Origin: Alphaproteobacteria bacterium
Lineage (GTDB): Bacteria; Pseudomonadota; Alphaproteobacteria; Micavibrionales; UBA2020
Direction: 5' to 3'
Assembly: GCA_030682495.1 (NCBI GenBank)
Contig: JAUXOC010000068.1
Location: 1 to 41,243, forward strand
Length of the DNA stretch: 41,243 bases
Position numbers and translations under genes: made by a program. Below the pieces are notes generated by a model. The model saw nothing but the letters and a program-made list of their open reading frames with translations. It was not told the DNA's origin and searched no databases. Below, one piece after another: positions 7,189 to 15,568 of this stretch. Position 1 is the first letter of the stretch. Every line of letters starts with the position of its first letter.

Positions 7189-8614
7189 CGGCGTCGTTTA
7201 CTTTGAAAAACAGAAAAAAATATACCCGCGTTCGGTCAAGGGCCGCTATCGCCAGCTGAAATGGCTGGCGATGTCCGTATTGCTGGGTATTTACTATGCC
7301 GTGCCGTGGATCCGCTGGGACCGCGGGCCGCATGCGCCGAACCAGGCGGTGCTGATCGATATGCCGGCGCGCCGCGCGTATTTTTTTAATATCGAATTAT
7401 GGCCGCAAGAGGTTTATTTTTTTGCAGGGCTGATGGTGCTGGCGGCCGTGGGGCTCTTCTTCGTGACCAGCCTTCTGGGGCGGGTCTGGTGCGGCTATGC
7501 CTGTCCGCAAACCGTCTGGACGGATTTATTCGTCGCAGTCGAGACCTGGATACAGGGTGATCGTAATGCACGTATGAAGCTCGATAAATCGCCGCTATCT
7601 TTGGAAAAGATCTGGAAAAAGACGCTCACCCATGCGCTCTGGGTCGTCATCGCGCTTTGCACGGGCGGCGCTTGGGTATTTTATTTTGTTGATGCACCGA
7701 CGCTGCTCGATCAGATAAGGCATTTCGACGTATCGTATATGGCCGGCAGCTGGATACTCGGTCTGACGGCCTCAACCTATATCATGGCCGGGTATGCGCG
7801 TGAGCAGGTCTGTATATACATGTGCCCTTACGCGCGGTTTCAGTCGGCGATGTTCGATAAGGATACGCTGATTATCGGTTATGATCGCGAACGTGGCGAT
7901 CCGCGCGGCAAGCACAAACGTGGCGACAGCTGGGAAGGCCGTGGCCATTGCATAGATTGCACGCAATGCGTCATTGTCTGCCCGATGGGTATCGACATCC
8001 GCGATGGCTTGCAAATGGAATGTATCGCTTGCGGGCTGTGCGTCGATGCCTGCAACGATGTCATGGATAAAATAGATCTGCCGCGCGGGCTTATCCGTTA
8101 TGATACGCAGAAAAACTATGAACGCCGGACCTTGGCGCAAAAAACCGCAGTGCTTTTCAAGTCCGAAATCAATCTCCTGCGCCCGCGTACTTTTTATTAT
8201 ATCGCGATCATGACCGTTATTAGCGCGCTGATGCTTTTTGCTTTTTTAAACCGCAGCAATGTGGAGTTAAGTGTTATCCACGACCGCAATCCGCTTTACG
8301 TCAAACTATCCAGCGGCGATATTCGAAATACCTATACCTTGAAAATTGTGAATAAGACGCGCGAAGACCGGATCTTTGCACTTGAAATCGACGGCCTGTC
8401 GCCGCGCGAGATTTCTGTCGCGGGGGCGGGGGCACCGCAGCCGGATAATCTCATGGTGCTGGCCAATAGTGTGGGCACTTTTCGTGTGATGGTGGTGCTG
8501 GAGGCCGGGAAAGCCATGCGGCATCCACGCCATAACTTGCGCATGGTGGTGCGCGATCAAGAGGGATTTGCCGATGAGATGGAAACCGTTTTTATCAGTG
8601 AAGGAGTGCAGTAA
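7181..8614 (+). CDS. ccoG: CcoG/FixG/RdxA cupric reductase for cbb3 assembly
   Basis: A 477-aa membrane iron-sulphur protein. CcoG proteins reduce Cu(II) to Cu(I) in the cytoplasm for delivery to the CcoN copper site. Features in order: N-terminal basic stretch (KIYPRSVKGRYRQLKW), several membrane helices, the CGYACPQTVWTDLF motif, two 4Fe-4S ferredoxin motifs (CIDCTQCVIVCPMGID and CIACGLCVDACNDVMDK), a further helix near residue 345, and a C-terminal Ig-like periplasmic domain. It overlaps ccoP by 8 bases and its TAA shares its final A with the ATG of ccoH, so it is part of the same transcript. Confidence 0.95.
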   Translation: MNDGVVYFEKQKKIYPRSVKGRYRQLKWLAMSVLLGIYYAVPWIRWDRGPHAPNQAVLIDMPARRAYFFNIELWPQEVYFFAGLMVLAAVGLFFVTSLLGRVWCGYACPQTVWTDLFVAVETWIQGDRNARMKLDKSPLSLEKIWKKTLTHALWVVIALCTGGAWVFYFVDAPTLLDQIRHFDVSYMAGSWILGLTASTYIMAGYAREQVCIYMCPYARFQSAMFDKDTLIIGYDRERGDPRGKHKRGDSWEGRGHCIDCTQCVIVCPMGIDIRDGLQMECIACGLCVDACNDVMDKIDLPRGLIRYDTQKNYERRTLAQKTAVLFKSEINLLRPRTFYYIAIMTVISALMLFAFLNRSNVELSVIHDRNPLYVKLSSGDIRNTYTLKIVNKTREDRIFALEIDGLSPREISVAGAGAPQPDNLMVLANSVGTFRVMVVLEAGKAMRHPRHNLRMVVRDQEGFADEMETVFISEGVQ

Positions 8615-9090
8615 TGTCCGGTGAAGCATTGCCAAGGCCGTCTGATAAATGGATTCCCTGGTATATCGTCCTGTTTTTTGTCGTGCTCAGTTTTGTTTTT
8701 GGCGGCTTTACCTATGTCGCGCTGAAAACGCATACGGGGCTGGTGACGGATAATGCCTATAAAAAAGGCATCGCCTATAACGAGACGATCAACAAAGACA
8801 GGCAGCAAAAGGCGCTCGGCTACAAGGCGCATCTGACGTATAGCGACGACACTGTGATTTTTTCTCTGGTAGATAAAGCCGGCATACCCGTTGAGATATC
8901 TTCGGCGTCGATCTGGTTTTTTCGGCCGACCAATGCAAAAAGCGATTTGCGGGCGGAAATGACGGCGGCGGACACCGGACGCTTTGAATACGCCGCAGCA
9001 GCGCCGCCGGCGGGGCTGTGGGAAGTGCGCATTCTGGCCGAAACAGCTGCCGGCCCTTACCAATATGCGAAAAGAAGGGTGTTTGAATGA
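8614..9090 (+). CDS. ccoH: FixH/CcoH family cbb3 assembly protein
   Basis: A 158-aa protein with one N-terminal membrane helix (about residues 13-36, WIPWYIVLFFVVLSFVFGGF) and a periplasmic beta-rich domain. FixH/CcoH proteins are needed for a stable cbb3 complex, probably by contacting subunits during assembly. The start overlaps the ccoG stop by one base with AAGGAG upstream (8601-8606). Its position between ccoG and the copper ATPase is the standard ccoGHIS order. Confidence 0.92.
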   Translation: MSGEALPRPSDKWIPWYIVLFFVVLSFVFGGFTYVALKTHTGLVTDNAYKKGIAYNETINKDRQQKALGYKAHLTYSDDTVIFSLVDKAGIPVEISSASIWFFRPTNAKSDLRAEMTAADTGRFEYAAAAPPAGLWEVRILAETAAGPYQYAKRRVFE

Positions 9091-11243
9091 ACGAGCCCTT
9101 GCGCGCAACAGATTATTCAAGGCATGTCGAAGAAACTGCCGATGGCCGCTGCCACCTGCGTCTGCTCATCGATGGCATGCACTGCGCCGGCTGCGGCTTT
9201 AAAATCGAGAAATTGCTGAACGGTGGCGGCGTGATTGCGCGCGTGAATGTCACCGAAAAACGCCTTTCGCTCAGCTGGGATGGCGGGCGCAGTGCGGGGA
9301 ATGATCTTGTTGCGCGGGCGGCGGCGCTCGGCTTTCAATTCTCGCCTGTTGAAAAACAGGCAAGCAAAGAGGTGGCGCATTTGCGCTACCTGCTGCGCTG
9401 CATCGCGGTTTCCGGATTTGCCGTGGGCAACCTGATGGTATTTTCCTTCGCGCTGTGGTTTTCAGGACGCGAGTCGATGGGCGGCACAACGCGGGATTTG
9501 ATGCATTGGTATTCTGCTCTCATCACGCTCCCCACCGTGATTTACGCAGGCGGGCCGTTTTTTAAATCGGCCTGGCGTGCGCTCCGCCATCGTCGCACCA
9601 ATATGGATGTACCGATTGCGGTGGCTGTCACGCTGGCCTCCGCCGTCAGTCTGCATGAAACGATTGTTTCGGCTGAGCATGTCTATTTTGATTCTGTTGC
9701 CATGCTGCTGTTTCTGCTCTTGATCGGTCGCTATCTCGATGCCCGCATGCGGGCGCGGGCGCGCAGTGCCGCCAGCGATCTGCTCAGTCTTATGCAGGGT
9801 ACCGCGCATGTGATGGCGCCCGAGGAGTTAATCCGTATGCCTGCCGCCGATCTGAAGCCCGGTATGATTTTACAGGTCACGAAGGGCGAGAGGATTCTGG
9901 CGGACGGCACGGCCCTTACGGCGGCCTCTGTCGATACATCTGCGATTACCGGCGAAACACTGCCGCATTATATTGCGGCGGGGACGGCGGTTGCGGCGGG
10001 CATGGTTAATCTGGGCACGCCATTACAGGTGCGCGTCGATAAAACGCAGCAGGCGAGTCTGATTGGCGATATCGTTGCACTGATGCAAAAGGCAGAGCAA
10101 GGCGGTGCAGCCTATGTCCGCATCGCCGACCGCATTGCGCGCTGGTATACGCCGGTCGTGCATGCGCTTGCGCTGTTCACGTTCTTGGGCTGGACGCTGG
10201 CGGGCGGCATGCTTTGGCAAAATGCACTGCTCTGTGCTGTGACGGTGCTGATTATTACCTGTCCCTGCGCGCTGGGGCTTGCGGTGCCGGTGGCGCAGGT
10301 GATGGCGGGCGGGCGCTTGTTCCGTCGTGGCATGCTGCTGAAATCAGCCGATGCACTGGAGCGGCTTGAAAAAGTCGATACGGTTGTTTTTGACAAAACG
10401 GGTACGCTGACCACGGGACAGATTGTTTTTGAAAATGTGGATGATATCGATGCGCAGACGCTGCGGGCGGCCGCATCGCTGGCGGCCACCAGCCGGCACC
10501 CGCTGGCGCAGGCGCTTGTCTCCGTGGTTCCTGCCGCACCGGCGGCGGGTACGGTAGAGCAGGACGGACAGGGCGTGGAGCAGCGCTTTGAAAACGGCGG
10601 CTGGCACAGGCTCGGCTCTGCGGCATTTCTGGGTGTGCCGGCTACTGCAGGGGACGACAAGATGGAGCTGTGGTTCGGCACGCAAGATACCGTGGCGCAG
10701 CGTCTGGTTTTTTCTGACCTGCCGCATCCGGATGCAGCGGCGGTTATCGCGCGGCTGCGCAAAAGATACCGCGTTATTTTGTTGTCGGGAGATCGGCCAC
10801 AGGTGACGCAGGCGATGGCAGCGCAGCTGGGCATTGATATGTGGTCGGGCGGTATTGACCCGCGCCGAAAATACGACAGGGTCGATGCCGAAATCGCGGC
10901 AGGGCATCACGTGCTTATGGTCGGCGACGGGCTAAATGATGCCGCGGCGCTCAGCCGGGCGAGCGTGTCCATGTCGCCGTCCAGTGCCCTCGATATCGCG
11001 CAGAACGCAGCAGATATCGTTTACCAGCGTGCGGGCATCGCCTCTGTCGAAGACGCGCTACAAACCGCCGTGCGTACACAGCGGATCGTCCGCCAGAGTT
11101 TTGGCATGGCGCTCTGTTACAACCTTATTGCCGTGCCACTGGCCATCGCGGGGCTGGTGACGCCCCTGGTGGCGGCGGTATCGATGTCGCTGTCGTCGCT
11201 ACTGGTCGTCGGTAATGCGCTGCGGCTGAAAGAGGACAAATAG
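9087..11243 (+). CDS. ccoI: copper-translocating P1B-type ATPase CcoI
   Basis: A 718-aa P-type ATPase that exports Cu(I) to the periplasm for insertion into cbb3 oxidase. Domains in order: a heavy-metal-associated domain with GMHCAGC (Cys33 and Cys36), membrane helices, an actuator domain with TGETLP, the membrane metal site TCPCALGLAVP (CPC), the phosphorylation loop DKTGTLT, a nucleotide domain with SRHPLAQA (HP motif), and GDGLNDAAAL. The ATG overlaps the ccoH stop (ATGA). The neighbours identify it as CcoI/FixI rather than a CopA detoxification pump. Confidence 0.96.
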   Translation: MNEPLRATDYSRHVEETADGRCHLRLLIDGMHCAGCGFKIEKLLNGGGVIARVNVTEKRLSLSWDGGRSAGNDLVARAAALGFQFSPVEKQASKEVAHLRYLLRCIAVSGFAVGNLMVFSFALWFSGRESMGGTTRDLMHWYSALITLPTVIYAGGPFFKSAWRALRHRRTNMDVPIAVAVTLASAVSLHETIVSAEHVYFDSVAMLLFLLLIGRYLDARMRARARSAASDLLSLMQGTAHVMAPEELIRMPAADLKPGMILQVTKGERILADGTALTAASVDTSAITGETLPHYIAAGTAVAAGMVNLGTPLQVRVDKTQQASLIGDIVALMQKAEQGGAAYVRIADRIARWYTPVVHALALFTFLGWTLAGGMLWQNALLCAVTVLIITCPCALGLAVPVAQVMAGGRLFRRGMLLKSADALERLEKVDTVVFDKTGTLTTGQIVFENVDDIDAQTLRAAASLAATSRHPLAQALVSVVPAAPAAGTVEQDGQGVEQRFENGGWHRLGSAAFLGVPATAGDDKMELWFGTQDTVAQRLVFSDLPHPDAAAVIARLRKRYRVILLSGDRPQVTQAMAAQLGIDMWSGGIDPRRKYDRVDAEIAAGHHVLMVGDGLNDAAALSRASVSMSPSSALDIAQNAADIVYQRAGIASVEDALQTAVRTQRIVRQSFGMALCYNLIAVPLAIAGLVTPLVAAVSMSLSSLLVVGNALRLKEDK

Positions 11244-11244
11244 T

Positions 11245-11403
11245 ATGGGCGTCCTGACATGGCTGATTCCGCTGGCTTTGCTGATGGGTGGTGCCTGGCT
11301 GGCCGTTTTTATGTGGGCGCTGCGCAGCGGCCAATTTGACGACCCCGAAGGCGCGGCCAGCCGCATTTTGCAGGATGATCGGGAGGACGACGGTGATAGA
11401 TAG
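11245..11403 (+). CDS. ccoS: cbb3 oxidase maturation protein CcoS
   Basis: A 52-residue single-helix protein: MGVLTWLIPLALLMGGAWLA and the rest of one membrane helix, then the WALRSGQFDDPEG block that is diagnostic of CcoS/FixS. In other bacteria CcoS is required for haem and copper insertion into CcoN. It starts one base after the ccoI stop and its end overlaps the hemN start by 11 bases. Small, but both motif and context are clear. Confidence 0.95.
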   Translation: MGVLTWLIPLALLMGGAWLAVFMWALRSGQFDDPEGAASRILQDDREDDGDR

Positions 11404-12751
11404 CATGCTCAAGCAAAAAATTCTCGCCTATAACGCGCTGGTGCCGCGCTATACCAGCTATCCGACCGCGCCGCATTTCAAGCCGCTGGCCGCGACGGAT
11501 TATGCGGTCTGGCTGGATTCACTCGCGCCAGAAGCCGGTATATCTGTCTATGTGCATATCCCGTTTTGCACGGAAATGTGCTGGTACTGTGGCTGCCATA
11601 CGACGGCAACACGTAAATACGCACCTGTTGAAGATTACGTCACGCTGCTGCTGCGTGAAATGCGCAGTGTGGCGGCACGGCTGCCGGTGCGCACGCAGGT
11701 GCGGCATATCCATTTCGGCGGCGGGTCACCCAGTATGCTCTCGCCGCAGGATTTTGCGCGCATCATGGAGACGCTGCGTGAACTATTCGATGTTACCGCC
11801 GATGCGGAAATCGCTATCGAGGCCGACCCGCGCGGCATCACCTATGACCGCGGCGAAGCCTATGCAGCAGCGGGCGTCAACCGCGCCAGTTTCGGCATTC
11901 AGGATTTCGCACCGGACGTGCAGGTCGCCATCAACCGCGTGCAGTCCTATGACACTGTGGCCAGGGCCGCAGAACGTCTGCGCGGATTTGGCATCACGCG
12001 TCTCAATTTCGACCTGATGTATGGTCTGCCGCGTCAGTCGCTGGCCGATGTGCAGGATACGGCCGAAAAATCACTGTCGCTGGCGCCGGACCGCATAGCG
12101 CTGTTTGGTTATGCGCATGTGCCGTGGATGAAAAAGCATATGCGGCTGATACGTGATGAAGATCTGCCGGATGCTGCGGCGCGTCTGGATCAATTCGCAT
12201 GTGCTGAGTCTGTGCTACTGGCAGCGGGCATGCATCCGGTGGGGCTGGATCATTTTTGTACGGCGCATGACGATATGCTGGGTGCCCGTGACGGGAAGCG
12301 GCTCGCGCGCAATTTTCAAGGCTATACGACGGATTCGGCACCGGTATTGATAGGCTTCGGCTTATCCTCCATCGGGCGGCTGACACAGGGCTTCGTGCAA
12401 AACCACGCCAATATCACCGAATACAGCGCCGCCGTTCTGGCGGGCGCACTGCCTGTGGTACGCGGCTGCGTATTGTCGGCGGAGGATACCCTGCGTGGTG
12501 TGGTGATCAGTGATCTGATGTGCTACCTCTGTGCGGATATCGGGGCCATTTTGCAGCGGCATGGCCAGCCGGAAGATCTCTTTGATGCAATTATCGACGG
12601 GCTTGCCGATATGGAGGCAGACGGCTTGCTCACACGCTGCGGGCGTGTGCTGCATGTGCAGGGAGAGGCGCGGCAGATGGTGCGCGTGGTGGCGGCGCGC
12701 TTTGATGCCTATTTTACCGGCCAGTCCGGTCGGCACGTGCAAGCGGCGTAA
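11393..12751 (+). CDS. hemN: oxygen-independent coproporphyrinogen III dehydrogenase
   Basis: A 452-aa radical SAM enzyme that converts coproporphyrinogen III to protoporphyrinogen IX without oxygen, a late haem step. The 4Fe-4S motif is CTEMCWYC (Cys59, Cys63, Cys66 from the chosen start), preceded by VYVHIPF and followed by GGGSPSML, all typical of HemN. The N-terminal YTSYPTAPHF distinguishes HemN from the HemW group. The start is the GTG at 11393 with GGGAGG at 11381-11386; ATG at 11405 is the alternative but lies 18 bases from that site. It is the last gene of the cco run, so oxidase and haem supply are co-expressed at low oxygen. Confidence 0.95.
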   Translation: MIDSMLKQKILAYNALVPRYTSYPTAPHFKPLAATDYAVWLDSLAPEAGISVYVHIPFCTEMCWYCGCHTTATRKYAPVEDYVTLLLREMRSVAARLPVRTQVRHIHFGGGSPSMLSPQDFARIMETLRELFDVTADAEIAIEADPRGITYDRGEAYAAAGVNRASFGIQDFAPDVQVAINRVQSYDTVARAAERLRGFGITRLNFDLMYGLPRQSLADVQDTAEKSLSLAPDRIALFGYAHVPWMKKHMRLIRDEDLPDAAARLDQFACAESVLLAAGMHPVGLDHFCTAHDDMLGARDGKRLARNFQGYTTDSAPVLIGFGLSSIGRLTQGFVQNHANITEYSAAVLAGALPVVRGCVLSAEDTLRGVVISDLMCYLCADIGAILQRHGQPEDLFDAIIDGLADMEADGLLTRCGRVLHVQGEARQMVRVVAARFDAYFTGQSGRHVQAA

Positions 12752-12766
12752 AAAACTTAGACGTAT

Positions 12767-12809
12767 AAACAGAAAAGCCGCTCCCTGTGCAGGAGCGGCT
12801 TTTCTGTTT
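12767..12809. terminator. bidirectional terminator between hemN and ompW
   Basis: A perfect 18-bp inverted repeat (12767-12784 with 12792-12809) around a 7-base loop. On either strand the outer arm ends in CTTTTCTGTTT, so it can stop both the cco-hemN transcript and the opposing ompW transcript. Confidence 0.92.
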
Positions 12810-12822
12810 GCGTGGCGGCCGC

Positions 12823-13461
12823 TTAGAAGCGGTAACCGACACCGGCGCCGAATACCCATGGGTCAAGGTCAACATCCGCACGCACCGCGCCGCCGTTGAC
12901 GCGGGCATCGGTATTGAGGAAGATTTTTTTGACGTCGAGGTTCAGGCTCCAGTTTTTATCAAGCTTGTAGTCCATGCCGGCCTGCAGCGCGTAGCCAAAA
13001 CTGTTTTTGTATTTAATGTCGGTGGCCGCGCCCGAATCGGCGTTGTAGAAAATGGTATAGTTAATGCCTGCGCCGACATAGGGGATGAAAGCGGTCTGGT
13101 TGTTAAAGCGGTATTGCGCCGTCAGCGTCGGCGGCAGCACCCAGACGGAGCCGAGATCGATGCTCGGGTTTGCATGCGCCATGTCGTGTTTGGTGGTGGC
13201 GAGGATCAGCTCCAGCGAGAAATTCTCATTGATAAAATAAGTAATATCAAGCTCCGGCATGACGCCGGAATCTGCCTTGACCGAACCGCCGAGGGTTGTC
13301 GAACTGCTTTCATCCGGCGTGACGCTGATGGCACGGAGGCGCAATTGCCAGTCATGCGGGTTGAAATCAGCCTTGGCGGGGGTGGCGGACAGCGCGGCAC
13401 AGCACAAAGCCGCGGCGGCAAGGTATTTGCATTTATTTTTGTTTTCGCTTTTATTTTTCAT
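12823..13461 (-). CDS. ompW: OmpW family outer membrane protein
   Basis: A 212-aa outer membrane beta-barrel. There is a signal peptide (basic KNKSENKNKCK, hydrophobic stretch, cleavage probably after AKA near residue 31). The mature part starts with a strand carrying WQLRLRAISVTPDES, then MPELDITYFINENFSLEL, PYVGAGINYT and a terminal GVGYRF ending in Phe, as expected for barrels. OmpW forms a small hydrophobic channel. An AGGA lies about ten bases before the start. Upstream is an FNR-type box (13520) at class II distance with TAGTTT as -10, matching the known FNR control of ompW in other bacteria. Confidence 0.92.
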   Translation of the reverse strand: MKNKSENKNKCKYLAAAALCCAALSATPAKADFNPHDWQLRLRAISVTPDESSSTTLGGSVKADSGVMPELDITYFINENFSLELILATTKHDMAHANPSIDLGSVWVLPPTLTAQYRFNNQTAFIPYVGAGINYTIFYNADSGAATDIKYKNSFGYALQAGMDYKLDKNWSLNLDVKKIFLNTDARVNGGAVRADVDLDPWVFGAGVGYRF

Positions 13462-13519
13462 GGCGGAGAGTCCTTTCTGTTCCTGCGCGTGAAACTATCA
13501 GCCGCGCGGCGCGGGATCA

Positions 13520-13533
13520 TTGACAAAGGTCAA
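13520..13533 (-). promoter_or_regulatory. FNR/FixK-type box upstream of ompW
   Basis: TTGAC-AAAG-GTCAA. On the minus strand a -10-like TAGTTT (13497 down to 13492) begins about 30 bases from the box centre, the class II spacing, so this box most likely activates ompW. It sits 23 bp from the second box at 13543 in the divergent ompW-fnr region. Confidence 0.8.
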
Positions 13534-13542
13534 ACTTTCCAC

Positions 13543-13556
13543 TTGATAAAAGTCAA
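13543..13556 (+). promoter_or_regulatory. FNR/FixK-type box upstream of the fnr-like gene
   Basis: TTGAT-AAAA-GTCAA, a full match to the FNR-type palindrome. It is 59 bases before the chosen fnr start and suggests autoregulation. TACCTA at 13580 is a possible -10 at class II distance; repression by overlap with another promoter is equally possible. Confidence 0.75.
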
Positions 13557-13614
13557 GAAACTGCCATGATTATTGCAAATACCTACTCTTTCAATGAATG
13601 CGAAGTTTCCCGCC

Positions 13615-14334
13615 ATGTCTGCGTCCAAAGCCGTCATCCAGAACCATCTGCGCCTGCAGCCGCTTTTTAAGCCGCTGCGCGATGAAACGCTTGCGGGCTT
13701 TGCGGAATATGCAGCGCTGAAGGCTGAGAAAAAAGGCGCGGTCTTGTTTTCTGCCGAAACGCCGAACGAGAAAATTTATTTTGTGCTGTCGGGCTGGGTG
13801 AAGCTGTTCCGCGAAACGCTGGCGGGGGATGAGGCGGTGGTGGATGTGCTGACCGCCGGCAATTTTTTCGGCGAGATCGGTCTGTCCGGTCATGATGAAA
13901 TGCCCTATGGCGCGGAAGTGGTAGAGGATGCGGAGATCATCACCATCCCCCGTTTTTTGCTGGCCGAAGAAATCATGCGCAACAGTCTTTTTGGCATGGC
14001 TGTTTTGCAAAATATGACGCGCCAGAGATTACAGCGCGATATGGAGATCGAACACCGTACTGTGCAAAGCGCGCCGCAGCGCATCGGCTGTTTTTTGTTG
14101 AAGCTTTGCCGCGACAATACGGGCGACCCTGTGGTGCTGCACTTGCCCTATGACAAGACGGTGGTGGCGCATCGCCTCGGCATGCAGCCGGAGACGTTTT
14201 CGCGCGCGCTCAGCAAACTGCGCGAAGAGACGGGCCTGCGCGTGCGCGGCGCAACCGTTGAAATAGATAACGTGAAAAAACTTGTCGATTATACCTGCAG
14301 CGCCTGCTCGTCCAGCTTCCCCTGCGAGGATTAG
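13615..14334 (+). CDS. fnr: Crp/Fnr family regulator with C-terminal cysteine cluster
   Basis: A 239-aa DNA-binding regulator: an N-terminal cyclic-nucleotide-binding-like beta-roll (KGAVLFSAETPNEKIYFVLS, then GNFFGEIGL), a dimer helix, and a C-terminal winged helix. The recognition helix QPETFSRALSKL has the E-x2-SR pattern used by FNR/FixK proteins to read TTGA half-sites, matching the five boxes nearby. It lacks the N-terminal cysteine group of E. coli FNR. Instead the last residues read CSACSSSFPC (Cys228, Cys231, Cys237), like the C-terminal 4Fe-4S ligands of Bacillus subtilis Fnr. It is therefore probably a direct oxygen sensor. Start uncertain: ATG 13594 or TTG 13573 are in frame; 13615 leaves room for a leader downstream of the box at 13543. 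Convergent with zur. Confidence 0.88.
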   Translation: MSASKAVIQNHLRLQPLFKPLRDETLAGFAEYAALKAEKKGAVLFSAETPNEKIYFVLSGWVKLFRETLAGDEAVVDVLTAGNFFGEIGLSGHDEMPYGAEVVEDAEIITIPRFLLAEEIMRNSLFGMAVLQNMTRQRLQRDMEIEHRTVQSAPQRIGCFLLKLCRDNTGDPVVLHLPYDKTVVAHRLGMQPETFSRALSKLREETGLRVRGATVEIDNVKKLVDYTCSACSSSFPCED

Positions 14335-14342
14335 GGCGGTTT

Positions 14343-14804
14343 TTATTTCCCGCAGTCGCGGCAGACGCCGTGCAGTTCCAGCACCTGACGTCCGGTTTTG
14401 AATCCGTGTGCGGCGGCGGCGTGGCTGAGTTTTTCGCCAATGCCGTGGTCGGCGATTTCGTCGGTATGGCCGCAGCCGTCGCAGACCAGAAACAGATGCC
14501 GGTGGTCTTCCTGCGGGTGGCGGCAGGCACGAAAGGCATTGAGGCTTTCGATTTTTACGACAACGCCGATATCGCAGAGCGCTTCAAGCGCGCGGTAGAC
14601 GCTGGTGGGTTTAATATCGCGGCCGTGCCGCGTGGAGAGATATTCGAGTAGTGCATAGGCCGTGATCGGCGCGCTATGGTCGAGCAGCGCGTCATAGGCC
14701 TCTGCCCGCGGTGCTGTCCAGCGCTGTTTCAGCTGCGCCGCGCGCTTTTCCGCGTAGGCAATCAGATCGGCCTTGCTGTGGCTATGCGCGTGATGTGACG
14801 ACAT
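14343..14804 (-). CDS. zur: Fur family regulator, probably Zur
   Basis: A 153-aa metal-dependent repressor. The N-terminus is His-rich (MSSHHAHSHSK). The winged helix includes PITAYALLEYL and KPTSVYRALEAL. The metal sites include FRACRHPQEDHRHLFLVCDGCGH and a C-terminal CRDCGK, giving two CxxC zinc motifs. The RACRHP and LVCDGCGH blocks resemble Zur more than Fur. Zur represses zinc uptake genes when zinc is sufficient. A good ribosome site (AAGGA, 14811-14815) lies in the short gap after the upstream minus-strand gene, so the two are probably one transcript. The end is 8 bases from the end of the convergent fnr gene. Confidence 0.85.
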   Translation of the reverse strand: MSSHHAHSHSKADLIAYAEKRAAQLKQRWTAPRAEAYDALLDHSAPITAYALLEYLSTRHGRDIKPTSVYRALEALCDIGVVVKIESLNAFRACRHPQEDHRHLFLVCDGCGHTDEIADHGIGEKLSHAAAAHGFKTGRQVLELHGVCRDCGK

Positions 14805-14815
14805 AAAAAATCCTT

Positions 14816-15568
14816 TTAACTGACAGCGGGCTCTTCGCCGCGTTTGCGTACCAGATCGGCGACATCATTCGCGGCGGCTTCAAGAGCGGGCGCATCTGTG
14901 CCGCGCAGGATGAGCAGCAGGCTCGGTTTCTGCCCGTCACGGGGATAGCTGCCGATATCGACGCCATCGTATTTTTTCTGGATGTCGCCCAGTTCAAAGG
15001 CGACGTCGCCTTCTTTCTGGTTGCAGGCAACGGTTTTGGATAAAACCGGCGCGCCGCCTTCGATCATTGTATCAACATGCAGCAGCATGGCCTGCATAAT
15101 TTTGGGGACGCCCGCCATGACAAAGACGTTTCCGATATTAAAACCGGGTGCAGCGCTGACAGGGTTGTCGATCAGCTTGGCGCCATCGGGGATACGTGCC
15201 ATACGCAGCCGTGCCTCGTTCAGCGGCACGCCGCGTTCATCGTAATAGGCCTGCAAGATGGCGCGCGCATCATCGCGTACGTCAATCGCCGCGCCAAAGG
15301 CCAGGGCGACGCAATCCGCCGTAATATCATCATGGGTGGGGCCGATGCCGCCGGTCGTAAAGACATAGGTATAGGTGTCACGCAGGGCATTCAAGGCACC
15401 GACGATGGCGGCGGGGATGTCGGCCACGACGCGTACTTCCATCACGCGCACGCCGCGTTGGCTCATATGTTTGGCGATATAGGCGATATTGGCGTCCTGC
15501 GTACTGCCGGAGAGAATTTCATTGCCGATAACCAGAATGGCGGCGGTGGGGGACGGGGCGGCAGACAT
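14816..15568 (-). CDS. CinA N-terminal (molybdopterin-binding-like) domain protein
   Basis: A 250-aa protein with the MoaB/Mog-like fold found at the N-terminus of CinA. Visible: AAILVIGNEILSGSTQDANI, the loop FTTGGIGPTHDDIT, and NPVSAAPGFNIGNVFVMAGVP. It lacks the C-terminal amidohydrolase (PncC) half of full-length CinA, which is common in alphaproteobacteria. Proteins of this group have been linked to ADP-ribose pyrophosphatase or nicotinamide nucleotide recycling, but the role here is not certain. The start at 15568 is the only in-frame ATG next to the conserved domain; the ribosome site is weak. It is followed by zur after 11 bases and is divergent from map. Confidence 0.85.
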   Translation of the reverse strand: MSAAPSPTAAILVIGNEILSGSTQDANIAYIAKHMSQRGVRVMEVRVVADIPAAIVGALNALRDTYTYVFTTGGIGPTHDDITADCVALAFGAAIDVRDDARAILQAYYDERGVPLNEARLRMARIPDGAKLIDNPVSAAPGFNIGNVFVMAGVPKIMQAMLLHVDTMIEGGAPVLSKTVACNQKEGDVAFELGDIQKKYDGVDIGSYPRDGQKPSLLLILRGTDAPALEAAANDVADLVRKRGEEPAVS

